Positions 28,825 through 38,549 of a stretch of 64,000 nucleotides of DNA are shown piece by piece. The translations under genes were made by a program, and so were the position numbers. Positions within the stretch are counted from its first letter, which is position 1, and the number at the start of each line of letters is the position of its first letter. Source of the stretch: Bacteroides sp. (GTDB lineage Bacteria; Bacteroidota; Bacteroidia; Bacteroidales; Bacteroidaceae); the NCBI GenBank assembly GCA_017992695.1, contig JAGOOC010000004.1, positions 58,985 to 122,984 of the forward strand, read 5' to 3'. A model generated the notes under the pieces. It was not told the origin of the DNA and did no database searches. It saw only the letters and a list, made by a program, of their open reading frames with translations.

Positions 28825-29196
28825 ATGGAATTTACAGGAAAAGTTATCGCCATACTCCAGCCCAAAGGGGGAGTGTCTAAAACCGGCAATGAGTGGAAAG
28901 CACAAGAGTTTGTTGTTGAAAACCATGATCAATATCCTCGAAAAATGTGTTTTGAAGTGTTTGGCACTGACAAAATAGAACAATTCAACATCCAAATGGG
29001 AGAGGAATTAGCCGTCTCTTTCGATATCGACGCACGCCAATGGCAAGATCGTTGGTTCAACAGTATCCGTGCATGGAAAGTAGAGCGCGTAGGTGCAGGT
29101 GCACCCTCAGCTACGGGCGCTCCCGTTCCTCCTCCCGCACCGTCGGCAGCACCCGAATTTCTGAGCAGTGATGCCAAAGACGATTTACCGTTCTAA
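28825..29196 (+). CDS. DUF3127 protein with SSB-like C-terminal tip
   Basis: 123 aa from the ATG at 28825, the usual family start (MEFTGKVIAIL); an earlier in-frame ATG at 28729 only adds untypical residues. Residues 1-88 form a beta-rich domain (FTGKVIAILQPK, WKAQEFVVEN, ELAVSFDIDARQW) of DUF3127, which resembles an OB fold. A disordered alanine/proline linker follows (GAPVPPPAPSAAPEF) and the protein ends DAKDDLPF. That acidic tip with a terminal phenylalanine is like the DDDIPF tail with which SSB recruits repair proteins. Together with the divergent dnaN this points to single-stranded DNA binding, which is inference. A terminator closes the gene. Confidence 0.8.
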   Translation: MEFTGKVIAILQPKGGVSKTGNEWKAQEFVVENHDQYPRKMCFEVFGTDKIEQFNIQMGEELAVSFDIDARQWQDRWFNSIRAWKVERVGAGAPSATGAPVPPPAPSAAPEFLSSDAKDDLPF

Positions 29197-29278
29197 ACAA
29201 CGTGCCTCTTTCTCAATGAAAGCGACTGCTACGAAGCGACAACAGGGCAAAGGTTGGCACTGTTATCTGTACCACTTA

Positions 29279-29309
29279 GCAACAACAGGAATCCTGTTGT
29301 TGCTTTTTC
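29279..29309 (+). terminator. Terminator of the DUF3127 gene
   Basis: GCAACAACAG and CTGTTGTTGC form a perfect stem with a 5-nt loop, followed by TTTTT. It lies 82 bp past the stop. Confidence 0.85.
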
Positions 29310-29645
29310 TTTTTACACCTACCGGTAGCAATAGGCGAGGCACCTCGTATTTCTCGTCCCAATGTACTTTCTTTGTTTTTATAAACTCTCTTTATAATGT
29401 TGTGCAAAGGGGTGCGCAACTCCTTTTGGAGGACGATGTATCCAGCTGAATAACAGCGCATTGCAAACCATTGAGAGGTACACAAATGGTGCGCACATTT
29501 TGAAAAGTTTTTTCGGTTTAAATGTTGTTTTTTATTAATTTGAGACCCATACGCTCTTGACTAAAGTGTAATATTTTCTTGAGCCGAGAGAGATACTCTT
29601 TTAAATCGATACCAATACGCTTTCAATCGATTATCAGCCAAACGT
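29310..29645. other. Intergenic stretch without recognised gene
   Basis: About 335 bp between the DUF3127 terminator and the stop of the next minus-strand gene. It includes a small hairpin (AAAGGGGT/AACTCCTTT around GCGC, near 29404). I see no coding features. Confidence 0.4.
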
Positions 29646-31268
29646 TTATTGTTGTTTATACAACAGCACCACATTGGGCGAAACAACTCCATCGGTACAG
29701 GTAAACTGCGCAGCAAGTTTAAAGTGACGAAAGAAGGCTGCATTGCGGAAAAAGAAGCTGGGGATAAGTCGCACATAGTTTTCGGGCTGAGCAAACACTT
29801 TTTCAAGATCGGAGAAGAGCATAAAATGATACATATTTGACAATCCCGAGATCCCATCATTATACGCAACCGTGTAATTGAGCACTTCTCCTTTTTCAAC
29901 ACAATCCATGTAAAGCAGCAGATCAGCAGGATCGGGAGCAAGCAGTAATCGTCCGGCATAGAAACATGCATAAGTATGCGATTCGGTCACAGAAACACCG
30001 GTTAACTGCGCAAACAACGTATTGCGAGGCATTCTGTAAATCAACTGATTTTGCAGCCAAACCGCACTCTTTCTCCCCCCTTTCCACAAGATGTCATCGG
30101 GGTCCTCGGGCGAAGTCTCAATTAGATGTTTAAGCACCAACTCAGCCTTGGAAACATCATTCGTAGAGAGGCTCATCACAATGGCGGGAGCAGATACACT
30201 GTCTTTATGTTCGAAGAGACAAGTGGTTACCTCTATTCCTCCATTCTCTTTCAAATAACGAATCAGTTCTGCGTCGCGCTCTTCAATGTAAGAGGGATGA
30301 GCAGTCGTAACACGTTGCTGGTCGGAGGTGAAATCGAATACAGCCTGCCAATCACTGATGGATCGATGACTAAAGAAGAAGGTTGTAATAGGAAGAGGCT
30401 CGCTCAAAAAACCCTCGATGGGTTGTTGCTTTCGCAACATGTTCATAAAGGTGAGGCAGGTGTCGGTATCGTGGCTGATACCGGTAAAATAAATAGTTCG
30501 TCCACCCATCTTTACATCAAATTCGGTCCACCCACCCAGGGAGGCTTTCGAATGCACACCATCGGTCATCTTACCCATATCTAGCGATTGCATACGAGCG
30601 TACACAGTAGCCGGTCCATTGAGGCGTTTCTCTTTATGAACCGATCTAAAAGAAGGATCTTTAAAAAGCGACCTCTTGGATAAAGAGGCGTCTATTACCT
30701 GCTCTATCAACCTCTTCTGAAAGCTAACCGCCACAAACCGAGAGGTGAGATAACAGGCCAGAAAGTTTCCATCGGGCATAGGGTAGATACGAATCTCCTC
30801 ACCCTTGTAGCTGGATAGTTTAGTAGAAAAAACGCTCGAGAAGTACTTCTGAATGAGTTTTTCAACCAAACTGTAATCGCCCACTCCCAAACCGCAATAG
30901 AGCACTTGGTTTTTGTCATTATCGGGTTCATGAAAGCTGATCAGCATCTTGTTCATTTGCCGACTTAAGCCATGAGGCGATTCGCTTTGCAATGCATAAA
31001 TATGCGTTTTTAGCAACGAGAATAGTTTGGAAATATACAGAAAATGGTGATCTTTACTACAGTCTAGTTCGTCAATATCTTCGATGAGACTTCCTACGTC
31101 ATCTATTTCTAGAACCGCAGTAGCATCGGTGGGCACTAACTTATATAGGTTGAATTCTTCACGATTTTCGATAGCAGATAGTTTGAAAAATAGATACACA
31201 ACCAAGGCCGTACAAAAGAGTACAATAGAAGTGGTTACTGCAATTTTCATGACTGTACGAAGCTTCAT
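29646..31268 (-). CDS. Unknown membrane-anchored protein, 540 aa
   Basis: A single N-terminal transmembrane helix (residues about 9-29, preceded by KLRTVMK) anchors a large domain that should lie outside the inner membrane. The region opens with NLYKLVPTDATAVLEIDD, a pattern seen in DUF3352-like proteins of Bacteroidetes, and mixes beta strands with charged helices; two similar arrangements around TAVLEID and LLYMDC suggest repeats. I recognise no catalytic motif. It stands alone, 75 bp from the MBL gene upstream and with no clear terminator. The DUF3352 link is tentative; the protein is best called hypothetical. Confidence 0.65.
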   Translation of the reverse strand: MKLRTVMKIAVTTSIVLFCTALVVYLFFKLSAIENREEFNLYKLVPTDATAVLEIDDVGSLIEDIDELDCSKDHHFLYISKLFSLLKTHIYALQSESPHGLSRQMNKMLISFHEPDNDKNQVLYCGLGVGDYSLVEKLIQKYFSSVFSTKLSSYKGEEIRIYPMPDGNFLACYLTSRFVAVSFQKRLIEQVIDASLSKRSLFKDPSFRSVHKEKRLNGPATVYARMQSLDMGKMTDGVHSKASLGGWTEFDVKMGGRTIYFTGISHDTDTCLTFMNMLRKQQPIEGFLSEPLPITTFFFSHRSISDWQAVFDFTSDQQRVTTAHPSYIEERDAELIRYLKENGGIEVTTCLFEHKDSVSAPAIVMSLSTNDVSKAELVLKHLIETSPEDPDDILWKGGRKSAVWLQNQLIYRMPRNTLFAQLTGVSVTESHTYACFYAGRLLLAPDPADLLLYMDCVEKGEVLNYTVAYNDGISGLSNMYHFMLFSDLEKVFAQPENYVRLIPSFFFRNAAFFRHFKLAAQFTCTDGVVSPNVVLLYKQQ

Positions 31269-31343
31269 AATAATTAGTGTTTACCGGTTAGGCACAAAAG
31301 TAACATTAATTACGAAACAAACAGACTATTCACTAAATTATCT

Positions 31344-32105
31344 CTAATCGCCAATTGTTAATCCATCAAAGGCCAAATGCACATGTGCAGGAAGCCTCTC
31401 GGCTACCTTTGCCTGCAAACCCATGTGATGACTCATGTGGATGAGGTAGGTCTCTTTTGCTCCGATGCGCTTTACAGCCTCTAGTGCTTGCTCCAAGTTT
31501 TGATGCGTGGGATGGGCAGCAGGACGAAGTGCATTTATCACCAAAACATCAAGATTGGTTAATTGTTCATAAGATTCGTCAGGCATGGTCAGCATATCGG
31601 TGATATAAGCCATGTTTCCGATACGATAACCCAGGATAGGCAAGCAACCATGCATTACTCGCAGCGGAAGAACCTGTGTGTGATTAATAAGAAAAGGGGT
31701 GCCTGCTTCGACCTCGTGCAAGGGAATACGGGGCACACCCGGGTAGGTTTGTTCAAGGAAACAATAAGGCATGCGAGTGCGCAGCCTGTCGGCCGTATAC
31801 GTTTCGGCATAGATGGGAATTTCGCCAAACTTACAGAAAGGACGCAAGTCATCTAAGCCCCCTACGTGGTCGTAATGCTCATGGGTAATCAGCACACCGT
31901 CGATTGGCTTAAACGGTAGCGGGAGCATCTGCTGTCGAAAGTCGGGGCCACAGTCAATAAGTATTCGTGCACCGGCTGTTTCAATTAGCACCGAGGCACG
32001 CAATCGCTTGTCTCGCGGATCGCTTGAGGTACATACCTCGCACGTACAGCCTACCTCGGGAACTCCGGTCGATGTTCCACTTCCTAAAATCCTTACCATG
32101 CTCAT
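31344..32105 (-). CDS. MBL-fold metallo-hydrolase (PhnP-like)
   Basis: 253 aa from the ATG at 32105. The opening RILGSGTSTGVPEVGCTCEVC, the zinc motif LITHEHYDHVGGLDDLR and a later metal-ligand region LIHMSHHMGL put it in the RNase Z/PhnP branch of metallo-beta-lactamase fold hydrolases, which cleave cyclic phosphodiesters. The CxCxVC-type cysteines at the start resemble the structural zinc site of PhnP. No phosphonate genes are near, so the natural substrate is open. Its start overlaps the murB stop by one base (TGATG), so it is translated with murB. Confidence 0.85.
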   Translation of the reverse strand: MSMVRILGSGTSTGVPEVGCTCEVCTSSDPRDKRLRASVLIETAGARILIDCGPDFRQQMLPLPFKPIDGVLITHEHYDHVGGLDDLRPFCKFGEIPIYAETYTADRLRTRMPYCFLEQTYPGVPRIPLHEVEAGTPFLINHTQVLPLRVMHGCLPILGYRIGNMAYITDMLTMPDESYEQLTNLDVLVINALRPAAHPTHQNLEQALEAVKRIGAKETYLIHMSHHMGLQAKVAERLPAHVHLAFDGLTIGD

Positions 32106-33109
32106 CAAATAATATTCACTTCCGGGTAGATGTGCACCCCAAACTTGTTGTAAACCGAAGCACGAATGGCATCCGAGAGTGCGATTACATCGGCACCCGT
32201 GGCTCCACCTCGATTAACCAATACCAAGGCCTGCTTGTCATGCACTGCAGCACCACCCATTGCTTTGCCCTTCCATCCGCACTGATCGATCATCCAACCG
32301 GCAGGAATTTTCACTTTATCCGCTCCAATTTCGTAGAAAGGCATTCGGGGATACAGCACTTGCAACGCTTCAAACTGTGCGCGCAAAACAACAGGGTTCA
32401 TAAAGAAGCTTCCGGCATTGCCTACCACATGCGGATCGGGAAGTTTGCTGTCTCGAATCGAGATAATGGCTTGGCGAACTGTGGCGAGCGACGTTTCGGG
32501 GTAGCGTTCAAGTTCCTGAAGAATAGTGCCATAGTCGAGAGTATAGTGTTCAATTTTACTGAGACGAAAGCAGACATGTGTCACAAAGAGATCTCTCATC
32601 GCCGCCTGTTTAAACAGGCTGTCGCGGTAAGCATATCCGCACGCCTCGACCGGATAAGAGGTGATTTCGCCTCTCATATTGACCGTTTCAACCGAAACGA
32701 TCAGGTCTTTGACCTCAACACCATAGGCTCCGATATTCTGCACCGCACTGGCTCCAACCTCACCGGGAATGATGGAAAGGTTCTCGGCACCGTACCAACC
32801 ATGCGCCACACAATGGGCTACAAAATCATCCCAGACCACACCCGCACCAACGCGTAACAGCACCGACTCGGCCGACTCTTCGAGCAGTTCAATGCCTTTG
32901 ATGCGCGAGTGCAGTATCACGCCCTCATAATCTTTGGTAAACAGCAAGTTACTACCCCCACCGATATGCAAATAGGGAGTGGTGATGCATCCGTTTGAAA
33001 TCAGTTGGCAGAGCTCATCAATTGAATCGTATTCAAAAAGACAATGAGCCGTTACGTCAATGCCAAAGGTGTTGTGCAACAACAAAGAGCAATGTTCTTT
33101 TTTTATCAT
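32105..33109 (-). CDS. murB: UDP-N-acetylmuramate dehydrogenase MurB
   Basis: 334 aa from the ATG at 33109, which has GAGGA seven bases before it; the longer frame to 33166 would overlap the DUF4348 gene and is unlikely. FAD-binding motifs [17 protein letters not shown] and [15 protein letters not shown] and the C-terminal [22 protein letters not shown] of type I MurB (E. coli-like) are visible, with AGSFFMNPV holding the catalytic serine. It reduces UDP-GlcNAc-enolpyruvate to UDP-MurNAc with NADPH. It lies between DUF4348 and the MBL gene in one run. Confidence 0.94.
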   Translation of the reverse strand: MIKKEHCSLLLHNTFGIDVTAHCLFEYDSIDELCQLISNGCITTPYLHIGGGSNLLFTKDYEGVILHSRIKGIELLEESAESVLLRVGAGVVWDDFVAHCVAHGWYGAENLSIIPGEVGASAVQNIGAYGVEVKDLIVSVETVNMRGEITSYPVEACGYAYRDSLFKQAAMRDLFVTHVCFRLSKIEHYTLDYGTILQELERYPETSLATVRQAIISIRDSKLPDPHVVGNAGSFFMNPVVLRAQFEALQVLYPRMPFYEIGADKVKIPAGWMIDQCGWKGKAMGGAAVHDKQALVLVNRGGATGADVIALSDAIRASVYNKFGVHIYPEVNII

Positions 33110-33122
33110 AATTTGTTCCTCA

Positions 33123-33974
33123 CTATATACTCGTATCCTCAAACTTATATAACTCCCAGTTTCCATCGGCCTTGCGTTGAAAGTAGAGTATGTTCGAGAA
33201 TCCGTTTCCGATACCTTTAAGTGCCAGTATCTTGTAGGGCGACTGTCCGTCGTTTTTTTGTCCGTAGTTTATGTTTGACAACTTATCAATGGGCAACGTT
33301 GGCTTAAAGGCAAACCACTGATTGAGATCGAGGGTTGTCTCTATAACCGAAAAGTCATCATCAGGATCGGTTGTAACAAACTGAAGCGGTTGTCGAATGC
33401 GCTGACTCTGAAACACACTATCGGTTGAAAAGCGATCGAAGAACGCCACAAAGTCTTCGTTTTCGGTACTCACTATGGGTTGCAAACGAATGGATTGGAG
33501 TATCCAAGCCCCTTTGATTCGCTCAAAATAATACCTCTTCACCATCCGTTTCGGCATAAAAATCCACTCCACCTGCACCGAGGTGAGTGCATTGCCACCG
33601 ACCAAGTCCATGTCTTCTTCGCGCTCAAAGAGTAGCGTGTAGAAGCTTTGCTTGGTAAATAGGTCATCGTGCTTCCAGTGATTCTCTTCAATTTTAGAGA
33701 GAGCCTCTCCATTATAGTAAGGTAACGGAAAGAGCACACGCTGACGTTGCAACGCATCATCAGAGGCAAAGGTATAGATAAAATCATCAAACGAGTCATC
33801 GGCCTCTATCGGAATAGGACCGGTAAATTTGTTCTCCTCCAGAAGGGTATCCTTCTTGTGAATCACAGAATCGATCTCGCTCGTAATTGCTGCAAAGGGG
33901 TTCATCCTTGCTTTCTTGTTTCCACAAGAGCCCAAGAATGCAAGAACAGCAACCCCTGCGATGAATCTTTTCAT
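33123..33974 (-). CDS. DUF4348 lipoprotein
   Basis: 283 aa. A lipoprotein signal ends at LGSC (C17), so the protein is lipid-anchored in the envelope. Two similar segments, [25 protein letters not shown] and [27 protein letters not shown] (each cut to its core), show an internal duplication typical of DUF4348. Function is unknown. It is followed after 13 bp by murB and preceded after 2 bp by tdh, so it may be transcribed with either. Confidence 0.78.
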   Translation of the reverse strand: MKRFIAGVAVLAFLGSCGNKKARMNPFAAITSEIDSVIHKKDTLLEENKFTGPIPIEADDSFDDFIYTFASDDALQRQRVLFPLPYYNGEALSKIEENHWKHDDLFTKQSFYTLLFEREEDMDLVGGNALTSVQVEWIFMPKRMVKRYYFERIKGAWILQSIRLQPIVSTENEDFVAFFDRFSTDSVFQSQRIRQPLQFVTTDPDDDFSVIETTLDLNQWFAFKPTLPIDKLSNINYGQKNDGQSPYKILALKGIGNGFSNILYFQRKADGNWELYKFEDTSI

Positions 33975-33976
33975 TT

Positions 33977-34927
33977 TTATAGCTTAGCTCTTAACTTTTG
34001 AAGCATATCGATTGTCATACTTTCCAAATCGTACATCGGTTTCCACCCCCACTCGTTGCGAGCGCAAGTATCGTCAAGGCTATCCGGCCAGCTATTGGCT
34101 ATGCTTTGCTTCAAAGCATCTACCTCATAGGTCATTTCAAAGCCCGGTACGTGTTTCTTGATGGCAGCAAAGATGGTTTCGGGTGCAAAACTCATCGAAG
34201 CGATGTTGAATGCATTGCGATGCACCAATTTGGTGGGGTCGGCCTCCATCAATGAGATGGCAGCGTTCAACGCATCGGGCATGTACATCATATCCATTAA
34301 GGTTCCTTCACCAATGGGACAAACAAACTTCTCGCCCTTGACTGCAGAGTAATAAATATCAACAGCATAATCAGTTGTTCCACCTCCGGGAGGTGTTACA
34401 TTGGAGATGATGCCCGGAAAACGAACAGCGCGCGTGTCTACACCGTATTTGGTGTAATAATAATCGCTTAAGAGTTCGGTCGTAACCTTACTAATGCCAT
34501 ACATGGTACGAGGGCGCTGAATGGTATCTTGTGGTGTTTGCGTGTGTGGTGTATCTGTACCAAACGAACCGATAGAGCTAGGAGTAAACACGGCACAACC
34601 ATGCATACGGGCTACTTCGAGCACATTCCACAAACCGTCGACACCGATTTTCCAAGCCAGTTTAGGTTTTGATTCGGCTACAACCGACAACAGAGCCGCC
34701 AGGTTGTAAATTGTATCAATCTGATACTTCTTCACCACCGCCTCAATGACCTCTTGATCAGTAACATCGACAATCTCTGTTGGCCCTGACTCTTTTAACT
34801 CTCCTTTGGGTTCTGCCCCTTGTATGTAACCTGCAACTACATGAGTGTTGCCGTAGCGTTTGCGTAACTCTAATGTGAGCTCCGAACCAATCTGTCCGGT
34901 TGCTCCTATGACCAGGATATTTTTCAT
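33977..34927 (-). CDS. tdh: L-threonine 3-dehydrogenase, SDR type
   Basis: 316 aa. The NAD-binding glycine motif GATGQIG is at residues 8-14 and the catalytic pair Y143/K147 in YGISK, as in the extended short-chain dehydrogenase form of threonine dehydrogenase. It oxidises L-threonine to 2-amino-3-ketobutyrate. The partner that splits this product, kbl, starts 137 bp away on the other strand, which confirms the assignment over other epimerase-like functions. Confidence 0.92.
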   Translation of the reverse strand: MKNILVIGATGQIGSELTLELRKRYGNTHVVAGYIQGAEPKGELKESGPTEIVDVTDQEVIEAVVKKYQIDTIYNLAALLSVVAESKPKLAWKIGVDGLWNVLEVARMHGCAVFTPSSIGSFGTDTPHTQTPQDTIQRPRTMYGISKVTTELLSDYYYTKYGVDTRAVRFPGIISNVTPPGGGTTDYAVDIYYSAVKGEKFVCPIGEGTLMDMMYMPDALNAAISLMEADPTKLVHRNAFNIASMSFAPETIFAAIKKHVPGFEMTYEVDALKQSIANSWPDSLDDTCARNEWGWKPMYDLESMTIDMLQKLRAKL

Positions 34928-35064
34928 TCTTACAATTAATAACGTATATTTAAGCTAAATTGGAGCACAAAGTAAGCACTTTTTTTTCACATTTATACCA
35001 AAAAGATATTGTTTATTCCAATAAAAATGGTGTCCTTTGCATAGAAACTTAAAACTCAAACGCT

Positions 35065-36252
35065 ATGTACGGGAAAATGAAAGAATACCTCAGCAACACG
35101 ATTGCTGAAATCAAAGAAGCCGGTCTTTATAAAGAAGAAAGACTGATTGAAAGTGCACAACAAGCAACCATTTCGGTGAAAGGAAAACAAGTATTAAATT
35201 TCTGCGCCAACAACTATCTAGGACTATCCAATCATCCTCGCCTCATTGAAGCGTCTAAAAAAATGATGGATCGCCGCGGATACGGTGTATCGTCTGTACG
35301 CTTCATCTGCGGAACACAAGATATTCACAAGGAACTCGAAGCTGCCATCTCCGAATATTTTCAAACCGAAGATACCATTTTATACGCCGCTTGCTTCGAT
35401 GCCAATGCAGGCGTGTTTGAACCACTATTTACAGAGGAAGATGCTATCATCTCGGATTCGCTGAATCACGCCTCCATCATTGATGGTGTTCGCTTGTGTA
35501 AAGCAAAGCGCTACCGCTATGCCAATGCCGACATGAACGATCTGGAGAGATGTTTGCAAGAAGCCCAAGCTCAACGTTTTCGCGTCATTGTAACCGACGG
35601 CGTATTCTCTATGGATGGCAACGTAGCTCCGATGGATCAACTTTGTGCCTTGGCCGAGAAATATGACGCATTGGTAATGGTTGATGAGTCGCACTCGGCA
35701 GGTGTAGTAGGTCCTACGGGACACGGGGTAAGCGAACTGTTCAACACCTACGGACAGGTAGACATCTACACCGGCACCCTGGGCAAAGCCTTTGGTGGCG
35801 CATTGGGTGGATTTACCACCGGACGGAAAGAGATTATCGAACTGCTTCGCCAGCGCAGCCGCCCCTACCTCTTCTCTAACTCATTAGCTCCCGGCATCAT
35901 TGGTGCAAGCCTCGAAGCATTCTCCATGCTTAAAGAGAGCAATGTATTGCACGATAAACTGGTAGAGAACGTAACTTATTTCCGCGACAAGATGATCGCC
36001 GCCGGATTTGACATTAAACCCACCCATAGCGCCATCTGCGCAGTGATGCTATATGATGCAAAACTATCACAGGTTTATGCCTCACGCATGCTCGAAGAGG
36101 GCATTTACGTAACCGGATTCTATTACCCCGTAGTACCGAAAGACCAAGCACGCATACGTGTACAACTATCGGCCGGACACGAACGGGAGCATTTGGATAA
36201 ATGCATCGCAGCTTTTATCAAGATTGGTAAAGAGCTGAACGTAATAAAGTAA
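35065..36252 (+). CDS. kbl: Glycine C-acetyltransferase (2-amino-3-ketobutyrate CoA ligase)
   Basis: 395 aa, the usual length. PLP is bound by K241 in GTLGKAFGG; the VDESHSAGVVGPTGHG motif with the cofactor aspartate and histidine is plain. The enzyme uses CoA to cleave 2-amino-3-ketobutyrate into glycine and acetyl-CoA, the second step after Tdh. ATG at 35065 is used here; a second in-frame ATG at 35077 could also serve. The DUF2721 gene follows after 5 bp. Confidence 0.94.
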   Translation: MYGKMKEYLSNTIAEIKEAGLYKEERLIESAQQATISVKGKQVLNFCANNYLGLSNHPRLIEASKKMMDRRGYGVSSVRFICGTQDIHKELEAAISEYFQTEDTILYAACFDANAGVFEPLFTEEDAIISDSLNHASIIDGVRLCKAKRYRYANADMNDLERCLQEAQAQRFRVIVTDGVFSMDGNVAPMDQLCALAEKYDALVMVDESHSAGVVGPTGHGVSELFNTYGQVDIYTGTLGKAFGGALGGFTTGRKEIIELLRQRSRPYLFSNSLAPGIIGASLEAFSMLKESNVLHDKLVENVTYFRDKMIAAGFDIKPTHSAICAVMLYDAKLSQVYASRMLEEGIYVTGFYYPVVPKDQARIRVQLSAGHEREHLDKCIAAFIKIGKELNVIK

Positions 36253-36257
36253 ACATT

Positions 36258-36662
36258 ATGGAAGAGCTCACGCTTACAACTCCTGCCCTACTTTTTTCGG
36301 CAGTTTCGCTGATTCTATTGGCGTATACCAATCGTTTTTTGTCGTATGCTCAACTGGTGCGCTTGTTACGCGACAGACACATGGAGCATCCCACGGAAGA
36401 GATTACCATGGCACAGATTAAAAATCTGCGCCAACGCTTGATTCTGACTCGCACCATGCAACAGTTAGGTATCGGAAGTCTTTTTCTTTGTGTAATCAGC
36501 ATGTTTTTAATATACATCAACTTGCAGTTGCTATCAGTTTATGTATTTGGATTGGCTTTGCTGTTGCTTATCGCCTCGCTTGGCGTTTCGCTACGCGAAA
36601 TACAGATATCCATACGAGCATTAGACATCTATTTGAGCACGATGGAAAAGGAGAAGAAGTAA
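36258..36662 (+). CDS. DUF2721 membrane protein
   Basis: 134 aa with three transmembrane helices (about 7-27, 72-92, 93-113) and the loop RFLSYAQLVRLLRDRH between the first two, matching DUF2721. Function is unknown. It is cotranscribed with kbl (5 bp gap), but a role in threonine breakdown is not implied by the family. Confidence 0.78.
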   Translation: MEELTLTTPALLFSAVSLILLAYTNRFLSYAQLVRLLRDRHMEHPTEEITMAQIKNLRQRLILTRTMQQLGIGSLFLCVISMFLIYINLQLLSVYVFGLALLLLIASLGVSLREIQISIRALDIYLSTMEKEKK

Positions 36663-36691
36663 GAGTAGCCACATACTGTTGTTATAAATAG

Positions 36692-36757
36692 GCAATGTGC
36701 CAATATATCAATGAACGAGCTAGGAAGCTACAAGTCATTGGCATATTGGCACATTGT
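36692..36757. terminator. Imperfect hairpin between converging DUF2721 and ferritin genes
   Basis: CAATGTGCCAATAT and ATATTGGCACATTG pair across about 35 nt, with inner ATCAATGA/TCATTGGC partly pairing. Likely a shared terminator. Confidence 0.6.
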
Positions 36758-36806
36758 TATTAAGATTATTTATGCGTTGCGGCATCAATCACACGGATAC
36801 ATGGCG

Positions 36807-37292
36807 TTATTCTGTTCTTCTTCCAAGTTCAACATCCATGAAGAACAATCCGGCTTCGCCTGCTTTCTTCATCCGATCTACAATACCTTGTGCGGTGCTC
36901 TCCTCTTCTACTTGTTCGCGAACAAATCCCCACAAAAAATCTTGTGTAGCATTATCTTTTTCAGAAGCTGCAATTCCTACCAACGTATTAATCATCTTAG
37001 ATATGTGGCATTCATGCTCATAGGCATGTTGGAATATTTCAATCGGGCTGCCCCATCCGCTTGGAACCACGTCTATTTTGTCAACTATGGCTATACCGCC
37101 TCGCTTTATAATGTATTCGGCAAAAGTGTAAGCATGCTGAAGTTCTTCTTGCGACTGGCGTTTCATCCAAGTGGCAAAACCAGGATAACCTTCTCTCTCA
37201 AAATAGAAAGACATAGATAGATAAAGATTGGCAGACCACATTTCAGCAGCTACCTGATCATTTAGTACTTGTTGTAATTTCTCTGTCATCAT
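36807..37292 (-). CDS. ftnA: Ferritin
   Basis: 161 aa, a four-helix ferritin. The ferroxidase ligands can be seen: E17 in AAEMWSANLYLSMS, E50 and H53 in QEELQHAYTFAEY, and E94-type residues in AYEHECHISKMIN; the last helix holds the EQVEEESTA motif. It stores iron as ferric mineral inside a 24-mer and protects against oxidative stress. Two consecutive ATG codons open the frame. It is monocistronic. Confidence 0.92.
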   Translation of the reverse strand: MMTEKLQQVLNDQVAAEMWSANLYLSMSFYFEREGYPGFATWMKRQSQEELQHAYTFAEYIIKRGGIAIVDKIDVVPSGWGSPIEIFQHAYEHECHISKMINTLVGIAASEKDNATQDFLWGFVREQVEEESTAQGIVDRMKKAGEAGLFFMDVELGRRTE

Positions 37293-37320
37293 ACTAAGTT
37301 ATGTATTTAAGTGAATGAAT

Positions 37321-37363
37321 CTATAGAATAAGAACAACTAATCGTTCTTCTTTGTTCTATAGT
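37321..37363 (-). terminator. Possible hairpin between ferritin and lysA
   Basis: CTATAGAA and TTCTATAG pair around an inner AAGAAC/GTTCTT stem. It lies beyond the lysA stop, but a clear T-run is missing. Confidence 0.4.
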
Positions 37364-37376
37364 AAAACAATTATTA

Positions 37377-38549
37377 TCATACAAGCTCGTCCGAAGTATA
37401 CCCTTTGGGCAACTCGCGACAGTTGTAACTCGAAGCCATAATTTCGCCGTATGCACCGGCCGAACGCAAAGCAATCAAGTCTCCACGTCTTACACCGTTC
37501 AAATCAATCGCTTTACCAAACACATCTGATGACTCGCAAATAGGCCCTACCACGTCATACGTCTGTATGGCTTCATCCGAGGTTATATTTTCCATCTTAT
37601 GGTGTGCCTGATAAAGAGCAGGACGAATCAAGTCCGTCATGCCTGCATCAAGAATGGCAAACTGCTTGTTTGCACCTTTCTTTACATAAAGCACTCGAGA
37701 GATCAATGTACCACACTGCCCCGTCACTGCACGCCCTAGTTCAAAGTGCAACGCTTGATGCGAACGCAACTTAAGGTGTGTGGCATAGGCTGCAAAATAA
37801 GCTTTGAAATCGGGTATGGGCTGACGATTGGGGTGATCGTAATCAATGCCCAATCCACCACCGACGTTGATAAGATCAACGGAGATATTCCGTGCTTCGA
37901 GTCGATCTTGCAATTCATTGATTCGGTTGCAAAGTGCAACAAAATCGCTTATATCCAATATCTGAGAGCCGATATGGAAGTGTAGTCCGATGAACTTCAC
38001 GTTCTTCATTGTCAATGCCACATCAATGACCGTCTCCATATCTTGCATGCTGATGCCGAATTTATTTTCGGCCAGTCCGGTTGTGATGTTAGCGTGCGTA
38101 TGCGCCCCTACATTGGGGTTGATACGAAAAGCGACTTTGGCCACCTTGCCTTGAGCAGCAGCCAGCTCGTTTATCACCTCTAATTCAGGGATAGACTCCA
38201 CATTGAAGCAAAAGATGTTGTACTCTAGCCCCAAGTTAATCTCCCAATCGGCTTTACCTACACCGGCAAACACAATCTGATCGGTAGCGATGCCTGCTTT
38301 TACAGCCGCACGAATCTCTCCCCCGCTCACACAATCGGCTCCCAAGCCGCTCTCCCGAATGATGGTCAACACCTTCGGATTAGCATTGGCTTTCACCGCA
38401 TAATGCACTGCATAATTGGGGTATCGTTTAATTTCGTTTTTGATGCAGGCCAGTGTGTCACGTAGCACCTTTGTATCGTAATAATAAAAAGGTGTACGTA
38501 ACTCACGAAACTTGTCTATAGGGAATATTCCCTTTGTTTTATTTCCCAT
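37377..38549 (-). CDS. lysA: Diaminopimelate decarboxylase
   Basis: 390 aa. PLP lysine K53 lies in YAVKANANP; FHIGSQILD and GGGLGIDY motifs follow, and the C-terminal CESSDVFGK loop completes the site with the catalytic cysteine. It makes lysine from meso-diaminopimelate, the last step of the pathway. It overlaps lysC by 11 bp, so the two lysine genes are cotranscribed. Confidence 0.94.
   Translation of the reverse strand: MGNKTKGIFPIDKFRELRTPFYYYDTKVLRDTLACIKNEIKRYPNYAVHYAVKANANPKVLTIIRESGLGADCVSGGEIRAAVKAGIATDQIVFAGVGKADWEINLGLEYNIFCFNVESIPELEVINELAAAQGKVAKVAFRINPNVGAHTHANITTGLAENKFGISMQDMETVIDVALTMKNVKFIGLHFHIGSQILDISDFVALCNRINELQDRLEARNISVDLINVGGGLGIDYDHPNRQPIPDFKAYFAAYATHLKLRSHQALHFELGRAVTGQCGTLISRVLYVKKGANKQFAILDAGMTDLIRPALYQAHHKMENITSDEAIQTYDVVGPICESSDVFGKAIDLNGVRRGDLIALRSAGAYGEIMASSYNCRELPKGYTSDELV

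Noticed and set aside
31967-32857. 296-codon plus frame over murB and the MBL gene
   Set aside because: It spans two minus-strand genes with plain active-site motifs; no promoter or family.
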